The notes below the pieces were generated by a model. It was not told the DNA's origin, made no database searches, and saw only the letters and a program-made list of their open reading frames with translations. DNA of 59,533 nt from Pseudogulbenkiania sp. (GTDB lineage: Bacteria; Pseudomonadota; Gammaproteobacteria; Burkholderiales; Chromobacteriaceae): positions 6,957 to 66,489 of the forward strand of contig JAGLBD010000005.1 in NCBI GenBank assembly GCA_018260425.1, written 5' to 3'. The position numbers and the translations under genes were made by a program. The number at the start of each line of letters is the position of its first letter. Position 1 is the stretch's first letter. Of this stretch, positions 27,139 through 35,299 are shown in pieces.

Positions 27139-28350
27139 TCATCTCTTGGCCAGTGCCATCAATGAGGCAATGGCCGCAAAGGCCATGACAGCACTCCATC
27201 CATACTGTGCCAGAAGAACACTGGCAAACACTGAACCGAGCGACATGCCGATGAACATGCAGACAAACAGCACGGCATTCAGTCTGCTGCGAGCTGCAGG
27301 GTCAATCCGGTAGATCACCGCCTGATGGGCGATCAGACTGGCTTGTACGCCAAGGTCAAATAGCACGGCCCCTGCAGCCAACAGGACGAGCTGCACACTC
27401 ATCGACAATAAGGGGGTCAGACTCAGCATCCCAAAGGCAAATACGGCAAGGCCTGCACCAACACGCGTGACGATCTCAGGTCCTTTCCTATCCGCGAGAT
27501 GGCCCGCCAGCGGTGCTGCCAATGCGCCTGCCGCACCGGCAAGGCCAAACGCTCCGGAGGCTGCGCTGCCCATATGGAAGGGCCCATTGTGCAGCATGAT
27601 CGCCAGCGTGGACCAGAATGCGCTGAAACCTACGGACAGCAAGCCTTGTGCAATGGCGGCACGGCGCAAGGCGCCATGGTTGCGCCACAAGGTAAGCAGT
27701 GAGCCAAGCAGGGCGAGATAGGGTAGCGCAGTGCTGGGCTGAAAACGTGGCAGAAAACGGCGGATTGCCAGACCGGTCAACAGAATGGTTGCTGCTGCAA
27801 TGAAGAACATGGCCCTCCAGCCAAATTGCTCGGCCACCACACCGCTGATCACACGTGACAGCAGGATGCCGGTCAGCAAACCAGTCATCACGGTGCCAAC
27901 CACTTTGCCTCGCTGGTCTTCTGCGGCCAGTGTCGCGGCGGCCGGCACGATATCTTGTGCCAGCGTTGCGCTCAGGCCGATCAACAGCGAGGCCGGCAGC
28001 AACACCGCCAGCGAAGGGGACAGCCCGGCAAGCAGCAAGGCCAGAACCAACAAGGCGGCTTTGATGAGCATGATGTTGCGCCGGTCATGACGGTCTCCCA
28101 AGGGGGCAAGCAGGAGAATACCCAAGGCGTAACCTAGTTGCGTCAGGGTGGGCACCAGGCCGGTAGCCTGAGTCGATGCACCGATATCCCCGGCCAGAGT
28201 TCCCAGCATGGGCTGGCTGTAGTAGAGGGAGGCAACCGACAGACCGGCTCCTGTTGCCATCAGCAAGATCAGGGAGCGTGGCAGGGTTTGCGCGGCGGCC
28301 GGCTTTGCCTGGGGAGCCGCAGAATGCGGCAGGACTTTAGTGAATGACAT
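27139..28350 (-). CDS. MFS transporter, DHA1-like efflux permease
   Basis: 403 residues with about 12 hydrophobic helices. The loop after helix 2 carries LAPLGDRHDRRNIM, the MFS A-motif, and AGHLADRKGPEIV is its repeat in the second half. ATG 28350 (MSFTKVLPHS) is preferred over the upstream ATG because GAGG is positioned for it. It is divergent from a LysR gene across 123 bp, the usual arrangement for a regulated exporter. Substrate unknown. Confidence 0.88.
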   Translation of the reverse strand: MSFTKVLPHSAAPQAKPAAAQTLPRSLILLMATGAGLSVASLYYSQPMLGTLAGDIGASTQATGLVPTLTQLGYALGILLLAPLGDRHDRRNIMLIKAALLVLALLLAGLSPSLAVLLPASLLIGLSATLAQDIVPAAATLAAEDQRGKVVGTVMTGLLTGILLSRVISGVVAEQFGWRAMFFIAAATILLTGLAIRRFLPRFQPSTALPYLALLGSLLTLWRNHGALRRAAIAQGLLSVGFSAFWSTLAIMLHNGPFHMGSAASGAFGLAGAAGALAAPLAGHLADRKGPEIVTRVGAGLAVFAFGMLSLTPLLSMSVQLVLLAAGAVLFDLGVQASLIAHQAVIYRIDPAARSRLNAVLFVCMFIGMSLGSVFASVLLAQYGWSAVMAFAAIASLMALAKR

Positions 28351-28473
28351 AGACAGCCTCATTGATTAAGAGATGACTGTTACATCATGGATGTGTGTGG
28401 TGTGTATGTGTAGTCGCACGCATGGAAGATCTGTTATACATTTAACGTATGAACAAGATCAGGCCCTGTGTGG

Positions 28474-29445
28474 ATGGATGACGATCAAAAAACGGACAGC
28501 CCGCTGCGCAGGGTGATGCCACTACAAGCGGGTACCGGTGAACGCATTGAATTGATGCTGACCTTTCTCAAAATTGTCGAGGCGGGCAGTCTGTCTGCTG
28601 CCGCGGTACAGCTGGGCACGACCCAACCCACTGTCAGCCGCCGGCTGCAAATGCTGGAGCGTTCCCTTGGCTTACGGCTGCTCCAGCGTACTACGCACAC
28701 CATGCGGCTAACCCAGGATGGCGAGCGCTGTTATGAACGCGCTAAAGAGCTGTTGGCAGGCTGGGCGCGTTTTGAGTCCGAATTGAAAGGGGCCAGAGAG
28801 GAGCCCGAGGGTGTTCTGCGCGTTATCGTGCCGCATGCCTTCGGCCAGGAGCGGCTGATCGGCCCGCTAGCCCGCTATCTGCAACAGCATTCAGGGATGT
28901 CGGTGGAGTGGTTGCTGCATGATGATCGTGCCATTCAGGATTACATCGCGGCAGGCATCGATTGTGCGATTCAGGTGGGCGATGTGACCGATCCGGGTCT
29001 GGTCGCCATTCCGCTTGCGCAAGTGCCGCGCATCGTGGTGGCGGCCCCCTCTCTGCTTGATGGCCATTCCATACCGCAAGATGCCACCGACCTGGCTGCG
29101 CTTCCCTGGCTGGCACTCCGTACCTTTTACCGAAATGAAGTGCTGTTGACACATTCCGGGACGGGGAAGAGCAAGCGCATCCAGATCAGGCCGCGCTTTA
29201 GCACCGACAGCCTCTATGCCTTGCGCAGCGCTGCATTACAGGGGGTTGGTGTCGGTATCGGTTCTCGTTGGGTGATGACCGAGTATCTGGCGCAAGGGCA
29301 GTTAATCCAGTTGGCACCACAGTGGCAGGCGGCACCGCTACCGGTCAGTCTGGTCTATCCCTATGCTCGTTTTTATCCGGCTCGCTTACGTCGTTTCATC
29401 GACCTGATTCGCGCCGAAGCCTCCACCATTTTTGGCGCAGAGTAG
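28474..29445 (+). CDS. LysR-family transcriptional regulator, divergent from MFS
   Basis: 323 residues from ATG 28474 (a GTG at 28468 and an internal ATG at 28555 are also possible). Helix-turn-helix in LTFLKIVEAGSLSAAAVQLG and TTQPTVSRRLQMLERSLGLRL; effector domain from about 115. The N-terminal 25 residues before the HTH are longer than usual, so the true start may be further in. It probably controls the divergent MFS gene. Confidence 0.88.
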   Translation: MDDDQKTDSPLRRVMPLQAGTGERIELMLTFLKIVEAGSLSAAAVQLGTTQPTVSRRLQMLERSLGLRLLQRTTHTMRLTQDGERCYERAKELLAGWARFESELKGAREEPEGVLRVIVPHAFGQERLIGPLARYLQQHSGMSVEWLLHDDRAIQDYIAAGIDCAIQVGDVTDPGLVAIPLAQVPRIVVAAPSLLDGHSIPQDATDLAALPWLALRTFYRNEVLLTHSGTGKSKRIQIRPRFSTDSLYALRSAALQGVGVGIGSRWVMTEYLAQGQLIQLAPQWQAAPLPVSLVYPYARFYPARLRRFIDLIRAEASTIFGAE

Positions 29446-29916
29446 TGACTCGACCACATCAACCATGAAACGGGCGAGATGATCCTCGGAGAGCCACTCG
29501 GCGAGGGAAGGCGGCTCATTAACCAGCCTCGCGAGATCATTCCCGTGAGGCGCTTGGCAAGTCCAGTGGGAAGGTCGACAGGCTGTCAGGCAAAACGCCA
29601 TGTTGAACCTATCCTGATTACCTGTGGCCGATCAGGTGCCACACGCAGGCCGGATGTCCCTACTTGACCGTGTGTCGGTCGTTACGAACACCTGATGCTG
29701 AAATTACATCGTCAACTGACAGCTATTTCTTTCAGGATGATAGAATAGGAATCTGGGGCGATATCGAATATATGGCGAGTGAGGCGTGGGCGGGTACCCA
29801 TGCACATGCGCTTGGGCGTGCGCCGCGCATCGGCTTTGGTTTTCTGGCATTGGCCAGACTGAATCCGGCCGGTTTGACCATCCTGAAGCTCCCATAACAC
29901 CAATAAGGACACTTGC
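29446..29916. other. 471-bp intergenic region with one copy of a degenerate repeat
   Basis: No convincing gene. Positions 29555-29583 match 30609-30637 (26 of 29 bases), and similarity extends weakly upstream (GCCTCGCGAGAT at 29527-29538 versus GCCTCACGAGAT). The right part is the leader of the lipoprotein gene, with AAGGA before its ATG. Confidence 0.5.
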
Positions 29917-30498
29917 ATGAATCAATTCGTACGTAACATGCTACTTGCGGTCATGGTGCTTGGCACTGTCATGCTGCAAGGTTGCGCAACCCGCGTCAAG
30001 GCCAGTTTGCTGCAGAATCCGCCACCGGCCGAAGCCTTCTCTTCATTCGCGCGCATCCAGATCAAACCGGTTGTCGCGGCCGACGGCAAGAAAATCAATG
30101 TCAAAGCCATGGCCAAGATCCAGCAAAATATCGAAAAGGATATGGCCACCCAACTGGCCTCCTGGAACCAGCGCCCCGAAAACGGACGTAGCCTGGTTAT
30201 TACCCCTGTCGTCGAGGAGCTTGAATTCACCAGAACCGCCAGCCGGGTATTTTTTGGGCCTATGGCCGGCAGTTCCGGAGTTTTGCTCAGACTTCAAATT
30301 CGTGACACAGACGGCAAGGAAATTGCCAACCCCGAGTTTTTTCAGCGGGCGGATGCATGGGCAGCCGGTTTTGTGCTTGGCGTGCATGATAACATCATGC
30401 TGACTCGTATCGCCAATCTGGCCAGCCGCTATGTCATCGCCAACTTCAGTCAAGCCGTTGGTGGACCGACCGGAGCGGATACCCGCGCCATCAACTAA
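29917..30498 (+). CDS. Lipoprotein of unknown function (DUF4410/DUF3313-like)
   Basis: 193 residues. Lipoprotein signal peptide with lipobox LQGC (Cys23), so it is predicted to be lipid-anchored. The mature part (FARIQIKPVVAADGKKINVKAM; LVITPVVEELEFTR; GVLLRLQIRDTDGKEIANPEF; IANLASRYVIANF) resembles the small DUF4410/DUF3313 lipoproteins, whose function is unknown. It is a lone gene flanked on both sides by a short diverged repeat and followed by a very strong hairpin, which suggests an acquired unit. Confidence 0.72.
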   Translation: MNQFVRNMLLAVMVLGTVMLQGCATRVKASLLQNPPPAEAFSSFARIQIKPVVAADGKKINVKAMAKIQQNIEKDMATQLASWNQRPENGRSLVITPVVEELEFTRTASRVFFGPMAGSSGVLLRLQIRDTDGKEIANPEFFQRADAWAAGFVLGVHDNIMLTRIANLASRYVIANFSQAVGGPTGADTRAIN

Positions 30499-30608
30499 TC
30501 GTACCTGAGTGTCAGTGAGTGAGCCGTTAGTGCTCACTCCATCACCGGCAACCTGATAGGCCGCACGGCCTCACGAGATAATCCGGGGTCTGTATTCCAT
30601 GGGGTGCC

Positions 30609-30637
30609 TGGCAAGTCCGATGGAAAGGTCGACAGGC
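30609..30637 (+). repeat. Second copy of the 29-bp degenerate repeat flanking the lipoprotein gene
   Basis: Matches 29555-29583 at 26 of 29 positions (both contain TGGCAAGTCC and AAGGTCGACAGGC). The copies lie in the same orientation on either side of the lipoprotein gene. Confidence 0.7.
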
Positions 30638-30704
30638 GGCTAGTGAGACGACAGGACTTTACGGTAGGCACATGGTTGCGGTGATGCCTATTTCGATAGT
30701 AAAC

Positions 30705-30764
30705 AAAAAGACCGGGAAAACCTTGTGCAATCCGTTGATTGCACAAGGTTTTCCCGGTCTTTTT
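30705..30764. terminator. 28-bp perfect hairpin, bidirectional terminator
   Basis: Two 28-base arms (30705-30732 and 30737-30764) are exact reverse complements around the tetraloop CGTT. A's flank the left and T's the right, so it could terminate transcription in both directions. It lies 207 bp past the lipoprotein gene, too far for a typical attached terminator. Confidence 0.85.
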
Positions 30765-31379
30765 TAACAACTGACGATCGGGTTCCGGTCAGAACGGATC
30801 TATATGCCAAGCAATGTCAACAAATAAAAATGTCTACCTAAAATCTGGGTTAAGCCGGTAAAGACAGGGATTGCAGCGGGTAAGCGATGAGAGCGTCGAA
30901 GACAGTGTTTTTGAGCGAGGTCAGGCATCGGCAGCACGACAGGAATCCCGGGGCGAAGCTACGTTTGAGCTGGCCGATGACGCTCTTGATGTGCCCGCGC
31001 TGCCGCTACCACCGGCGTAATCAGTTTGGCAACGCACTCGCCTTGCCGGTTTCCAACCCCTGAGCGAACGAGTTGTGCAGAATGGCATCGCCGCTCAGCA
31101 CGGGGAATGTCGCAATGTACGGGGCAGGCATGCCGGCTTCACTCACCAATTAGCTGAGTTCATAGCCAGGATCGTGGCAGAGGCTGCGCGCTTGAGAATG
31201 CAGGGTTTGCGCCTTGGCAATGAGGCAGATGGTCTTTAGTCCCTGCTGTTCTCCATCAACTGGCGTGCTTCTACCGGCAGAAGGCGAAAGGGCACCTGAT
31301 TGGGAGGAGCCCGAGGAGCGGGCTACGAATGAGAAACGCGCGTAGACGAGGGCGATATCAAGGTTGGGCCATGGCCGGG
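30765..31379. other. Gene-free region between hairpin and hipA
   Basis: About 615 bp without an intact gene. It contains the decayed transposase-like remnant (30850-31260) and, nearer hipA, sequence in which I recognise nothing. Confidence 0.5.
30850..31260 (-). pseudogene. Decayed coding remnant, probably transposase
   Basis: Read on the minus strand, an open stretch ends in TAA at 30850 and contains RQRGHIKSVIGQLKR and a tail DALIAYPLQSLSLPA, resembling the C-terminal RxxxIExVxxQLK region of IS982/IS5-like DDE transposases. Stop codons interrupt it (GLETGKASALPN*LRRW*RQRG), and further upstream a second interrupted stretch reads GLKTICLIAKAQTLHSQARSLCHDPGYELS*. Family assignment is tentative. 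Confidence 0.4.
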
Positions 31380-32696
31380 TCAGCGGCTTTTATGCGACAT
31401 GGGCCCATCCGGATTTATATACGGGTTTCGTTTACGCGGCACTCGCTTCTGGTCCGACAAGCCTGAGTTCTCCACCAGCGGCACCGGTAACGGGCTACCT
31501 GGCTTCACATCGGGCAGGATGTCACGTAAACCAGTTTCCCATTGTGCCAACATCGCTTTGCCAACTTCGCGAAACGCGGGAAACTTTTCGGTATAATCGG
31601 CCAATTGCGGCACCACCTGCAGTACGGCGTGTTCCACGCGTTGCCGGCAATCGTTCAACGTAGACTTCGAGAGTCCCAGGCGGGTCATGCCATATTGCTG
31701 GAGGAGTTTCCCGGCTGCCCAGGCCTTTTTGCCGGACAGTGTCAACCCTGGAATATCTTTGGCATATTCTTTGTAGGCAGTAACAGTCACTACGTCATAT
31801 GTCGGGGCAAGCCGCACATCGTCATGGGAGGTGTATACCAGTGCAAAATTCTTCAGGTGAGCATCAGCGTTACGCAAGGCATAGTTGACTAGCAGCAACG
31901 TAAAGAGTTGAGTCGCCATCACTGGCTGCCGTTCCGGCGGGACGTAATCATTTAGGCGGGCGGCGACCCGTTCGAGGCTACTCTTGTACTTGTTGACGGG
32001 GGCTTCCCCCTCGAGGGAACAGAAATCCTCGACGCCAAGTACCACCCCGTCCCCGGTGCGGTCAAACCGTTCCACCACCAGCACCTCGCCATCATCCGAC
32101 AATTGCGTCCGAGGGACGGACAAGCCGGCGGCGCGCGCCACTGCGAGGCAGAGATACTCATTGATGGACAGGCCTGGCAGGTAGTCCGGCCCGACTTTCA
32201 GGATGCTGTCTATCGTCCAGGCAGTCGCCTTTTGTCCCGGCTGCAAGGCTTTGGGCATCACCCCGGACACCCCGTCGGTCAAACCGGATTCCAAGAAGTT
32301 GTACAGCTGCCCTCGGGAGTCCGGGCTCGCCAGGAGCTCCGCCAGTTGCAATGAGGGGTGGCTGGTGTCACGAGGCATTCCTTCAGGAACCACTTGCACC
32401 CGGCCGATGGTCTGTCGTCCAGTCAGGGCCAGCAGACCGAAGTCGGTTACATCGGCATGCGGGCCCAGCCTTTGACACAGCCGTTCCTTCTTGAACCCCT
32501 CTGGCAGGTTCATCTGGAAATAGGGGTGCAACCCGCGTGCCCAGTTATAGCTAGCTGGTCTGACAGGCATCGTTAGCGATACGAACAGTTCAGGGGGAAC
32601 ACCCGGCAGATAGGTGAAGACATATCCATCGGCTTCATCCACCAGTTTCCCGACCAGGACTGCATTCACATAGACATCAAGGCTTTTACTGGTCAC
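31380..32696 (-). CDS. hipA: HipA-family toxin kinase
   Basis: 438 residues from a GTG at 32696, chosen because GAGGGG lies just before it; a TTG further up (32711) lacks a site. N-terminal HipA couple domain (LDVYVNAVLVGKLVDE), ATP-loop SGVMPKAL (about 150), TIDSILKVGPDYLPGLSINEY, and the kinase core NADAHLKNFAL plus APTYDVV, the catalytic and metal aspartates of HipA. HipA phosphorylates a host target (GltX in E. coli) and induces growth arrest; HipB neutralises it. It is the second gene after hipB. The C-terminal tail (KRVPRKRNPYINPDGP) is a basic extension. Confidence 0.88.
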   Translation of the reverse strand: MTSKSLDVYVNAVLVGKLVDEADGYVFTYLPGVPPELFVSLTMPVRPASYNWARGLHPYFQMNLPEGFKKERLCQRLGPHADVTDFGLLALTGRQTIGRVQVVPEGMPRDTSHPSLQLAELLASPDSRGQLYNFLESGLTDGVSGVMPKALQPGQKATAWTIDSILKVGPDYLPGLSINEYLCLAVARAAGLSVPRTQLSDDGEVLVVERFDRTGDGVVLGVEDFCSLEGEAPVNKYKSSLERVAARLNDYVPPERQPVMATQLFTLLLVNYALRNADAHLKNFALVYTSHDDVRLAPTYDVVTVTAYKEYAKDIPGLTLSGKKAWAAGKLLQQYGMTRLGLSKSTLNDCRQRVEHAVLQVVPQLADYTEKFPAFREVGKAMLAQWETGLRDILPDVKPGSPLPVPLVENSGLSDQKRVPRKRNPYINPDGPMSHKSR

Positions 32697-32795
32697 GGTG
32701 ACCCCTCTCAATGATGCATGGCTTCCTTAGCCTGCATCGCTCACGATAAGCATCCTGGAGAAATGCACCGGTGCGGTGCAAAGTCGCGTGGGCCG

Positions 32796-33110
32796 CTATC
32801 GCTCGTCTGGAACTTTTTTCTTGGCGCGAACGCGTTGTCCTGTCTGACCGAACCCGCCTCTGCTTATCGTCCGGTCTGCAGCGATATCGTCGAGCGTTCG
32901 GCTGTGGCCGAACGGACGGGCCATCAGCTCAAGCTTGACCGCCTTGAACAACATCAATAGTTTGAGTACCCCAATTTCGGAGGCGGTGCCGCGCTCGAAG
33001 TTGGAGATGGTGGCCACACTTATCCCGGTCAGATCGGCGACCATTTGTTGTGAGAGTCCTTGTTCGAGCCGCGCCGTCTTGAAGGTCTCGGCCAATTCTG
33101 CAAGGTTCAT
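32796..33110 (-). CDS. hipB: HipB-type antitoxin, helix-turn-helix repressor
   Basis: 104 residues. XRE-type helix-turn-helix LSQQMVADLTGISVATISNFERG (about 19-41), followed by a segment that matches HipB-like proteins (LKLLMLFKAVKLELMARP) and a basic C-terminus (RVRAKKKVPDER). The stop lies 99 bp before the hipA start. Four 24-bp palindromes upstream are its likely operators, the nearest overlapping its own start codon, so it should repress its own operon. Confidence 0.85.
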   Translation of the reverse strand: MNLAELAETFKTARLEQGLSQQMVADLTGISVATISNFERGTASEIGVLKLLMLFKAVKLELMARPFGHSRTLDDIAADRTISRGGFGQTGQRVRAKKKVPDER

Positions 33111-33249
33111 AACTACTAATACTCCATTAGTTACGAGGAAATTTCACTGTAACTTATATAATACTACAAGTTAAGCAAGGTGCCATAACTAAAAATACTC
33201 TAGTAGTTACGCGGAGGCTTCTGCTTAACTATTGGAATGTTATTAGTTA
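33110..33249 (-). promoter_or_regulatory. hipBA operator array: four 24-bp palindromes
   Basis: Sites at 33110-33133, 33150-33173, 33186-33209 and 33226-33249 all have the form TAACTW-N12-WAGTTA. Starts are spaced 40, 36 and 40 bp, close to whole helical turns. Sites 1 and 3 share AATACTC at the same offset. Site 1 overlaps the hipB start codon. E. coli hipBA also has four HipB operators (TATCC-N8-GGATA), so the architecture is conserved while the sequence differs. Site 4 ends one base before a 264-bp repeat. Confidence 0.85.
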
Positions 33250-33250
33250 T

Positions 33251-33514
33251 GCAGGCCGGCCTTTCCGTACTTCGAGTGGCGCTTGCCGTGTCATTCAAGT
33301 CTTTAGATGCAGACTAAACACCCTCTTGACGAAGTAAGGTGCGCCGTTGCGGCGCGAATGCCTTGGTCCACACAAGTCATCAGGATTACATTCCTCATTG
33401 CGCTACCGTTAATCGTTTTCGAAAGAAAATGACACGCTCCGATTCCTGGAAACCAAGCGCCAAGTGCATTGCATGGCTAGCCTGGTTGTCGAGCGAGGCA
33501 TCGGACGCCAGCTC
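33251..33514. repeat. 264-bp direct repeat, copy 1 (truncated aac 3' end plus flank)
   Basis: Matches 34179-34442 with about 10 mismatches and no gaps. Positions 33395-33514 correspond to the last 120 bp of the AAC(6')-like gene and the rest to its downstream flank, so this copy is a stranded fragment of that locus. Confidence 0.95.
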
Positions 33515-33998
33515 TACAACCTATCCTGGTGTCCGAAAAAAATTGACCACTACAGCGGCCCATCTCGGATGTCAGTTCGGGCGCTTGCGCTGTTTTTCTG
33601 ACTAGATCCAAGGCCGCTTCCAGCTCGGCGGCATTTCGCTCCAGTCTGGCGCGATCCAGTGTCCAGCCCTGGCTCAGATGCTCGCGCAGCACTCCCGTTG
33701 CCCACTGCCGGAATTGCGTGCCACGCTTGGAGTTCACCCGGTAGCCGACGCTGATGATGGCGTCCAGGTTGTAGAACTTCACCGGCTTGTCCGAACCTGC
33801 AATGTGCAAATTTTGCACATTGCTTTCTTCGATCAACTCCCCTTCCCGGAATACATTTCTCAGGTGCTTGGTGATTACCGAACGTTCACGGCCAAACAGC
33901 TCGGCCATCTGTTCCTGGGTCAGCCACAGGGTGTCCCCCTCAAGCCGTACACTCACCGGCTCAGCAGCATCGTGCTGGTAAATCAACAATTCGCTCAC
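33477..33998 (-). pseudogene. Truncated RhuM-family gene
   Basis: 173 codons from GTG 33998 (AAGGA upstream). The opening MSELLIYQHDAAEPVSVRLEGDTLWLTQEQMAELFGRERSVITKHL and FYNLDAIISVGYRVNSKRGTQFRQWA belong to the RhuM/virulence-associated family of about 330 residues. Family homology stops after PELTSEMGR (about residue 149); the last 24 residues are read through an unrelated scar and the 264-bp repeat. The C-terminal half is missing, so the protein is probably not functional. A short element with GTGGTCAATTTTTTTCGGAC near the junction looks like a remnant of an insertion-sequence end. Confidence 0.8.
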
Positions 33999-34322
33999 GT
34001 TATTCCTTGTGCAATGCTAGCGCTTTATTTCTTCCCGGGGGTTTCTATTCCCCTCCACCTGAGTCGGCATCGTTAGTTCTACAGGGCCAAGCCACCTCTC
34101 CGTCGCTATTGCCGCCGATACCGTGTGAACATGAATCGTTCTGGAGATTGGACATTGTTCACCCAACGCCAGGGTTCAGCAAGCCGGCCTTTCCGTGCTT
34201 CGAGTGGCGCTTGCCGTGTCATTCAAGTTTTTAGATGCAGACTAAACACCCTCTTGACGAAGTAAGGTGCACCGTTGCGGCGCGAATACCTTGGCCCACA
34301 CCAGTCATCAGGATTACATTCC
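33999..34322. other. Region between rhuM remnant and aac gene
   Basis: 324 bp with no gene: the rhuM leader (33999-34178) and the 3' flank of the AAC(6')-like gene, which is the left part of repeat copy 2. Confidence 0.6.
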
Positions 34323-34442
34323 TCATTGCGCTTCCGTTAATCGTTTTCGAAAGAAAATGACACGCTCCGATTCCTGGAAACCAAGCGCCAAGTGCATTGC
34401 ATGGCTAGCCTTGTTGTCGAGTGAGGCATCGGACGCCAGCTC
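34179..34442. repeat. 264-bp direct repeat, copy 2 (in the intact aac locus)
   Basis: Counterpart of 33251-33514 at an offset of exactly 928 bp. It spans the last 120 bp of the intact AAC(6')-like gene and 144 bp of its downstream flank. Confidence 0.95.
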
Positions 34443-34775
34443 GGTGCAGCCCATTGACTTCGCCCAATCGATTACCGCCTCGACTAGCTTTTTCGCCACG
34501 CCCTGTGTCCGGGCCTCCGGTACAACATATAGGCCTTCGATAAACGCGACAGGAGACGAGTCTGTTCCATTCACATAGTCAAAACGAAGGGCCGATTCGG
34601 CTAGGCCAACGGCCTGTCCGTTTGCGGCATGGGCGATGAATTGCGCAAAACGATCAGGGCGGGCGGTGAGTTCGGCCATTTCGGCAAGATGCTCTTCGCG
34701 CGGGCAGTCGGGCCAAAGTGCCATGCGCAGCTGAAGCCAAGCATCATGGGGAAAGGATGTGATACGTTCAATCAT
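34323..34775 (-). CDS. AAC(6')-I-like aminoglycoside N-acetyltransferase (GNAT)
   Basis: 150 residues. ATG 34775 is chosen over the longer frame because GAGG is placed before it and the family starts here. Motifs match the short chromosomal AAC(6')-Ig/Ih/Ij group: LRMALWPDC near the start, YVNGTDSSPVAFIEGLYV, and the C-terminal SDASLDNKASHAMHLALGF followed by ERVIFF. GNAT acetyl-CoA loop around VPEARTQGVAKKLV. The family acetylates the 6'-amino group of aminoglycosides; activity here is inferred. Its 3' end is duplicated at 33395-33514. Confidence 0.78.
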   Translation of the reverse strand: MIERITSFPHDAWLQLRMALWPDCPREEHLAEMAELTARPDRFAQFIAHAANGQAVGLAESALRFDYVNGTDSSPVAFIEGLYVVPEARTQGVAKKLVEAVIDWAKSMGCTELASDASLDNKASHAMHLALGFQESERVIFFRKRLTEAQ

Positions 34776-35235
34776 GATGACCTCGTCGGCAAGGAAGCAA
34801 ATTGTTCCAATGCGGTGGGATGTGGGCAACGTGAGAAAAGTTTCGTACTGGGCGATTTATAGTTGTTAGGCAATTTGCCTAAAGAGCGTCGCCATGACCA
34901 TGTCTGCTTACGTTCCCTCCGCATGCTAAGCAAAGGCTAGTTCGGCATCAGGCCAATTGTCGCGACTTGGTAAGCCGCTTGGCCGGGTGCCGGACAGCAT
35001 GGTCCGGCCTCTTGATTCATTGGCCCTGCATAGAAAAGTGGACAGGTGATCAGGCGCTGACGCCGAGTATTGGATCGGGATGGTTGCTGTGCCCTCTGTC
35101 GTGCTTCAAATTCCGCGCGCCATCGTGCCGGAGGGGAAAACTTTTTACTGAACCCGTGACACCCTGCCGCTGGCAGTGTCGCAGTGTCGATGCCAGCCTC
35201 ATGAGATAGAAGGCTTTGGCCACGCGTCAGGAGAT
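34776..35235. other. Region between aac gene and ssb terminator, with an 8-1-8 palindrome
   Basis: About 460 bp without a convincing gene. At 34866-34882 TTAGGCAA and TTGCCTAA form a perfect palindrome around one T, roughly 90 bp upstream of the aac start, so it may be an operator or the core of a recombination site. Nothing was recognised in the remaining sequence. Confidence 0.45.
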
Positions 35236-35268
35236 AAGAAAAAGCCAAGCTGAATGAACAGCTTGGCT
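35236..35268 (-). terminator. Terminator of ssb
   Basis: On the minus strand GCCAAGCTG pairs with CAGCTTGGC (35259-35267 with 35244-35252) and is followed by TTTTTCTT. It lies 32 bases after the ssb stop. Confidence 0.85.
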
Positions 35269-35299
35269 CTTGATGTTTACAGCGACGAATGAGTCATCG

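Noticed and set aside
33251-34442. Integron attC sites at the cassette-like genes
   Set aside because: No paired RYYYAAC/GTTRRRY cores with the right spacing were found in the repeated flank; no integrase in the window.
34937-35248. 103-codon minus-strand frame in the gap before ssb
   Set aside because: No recognisable motif, poor start site, and overlaps the ssb terminator.
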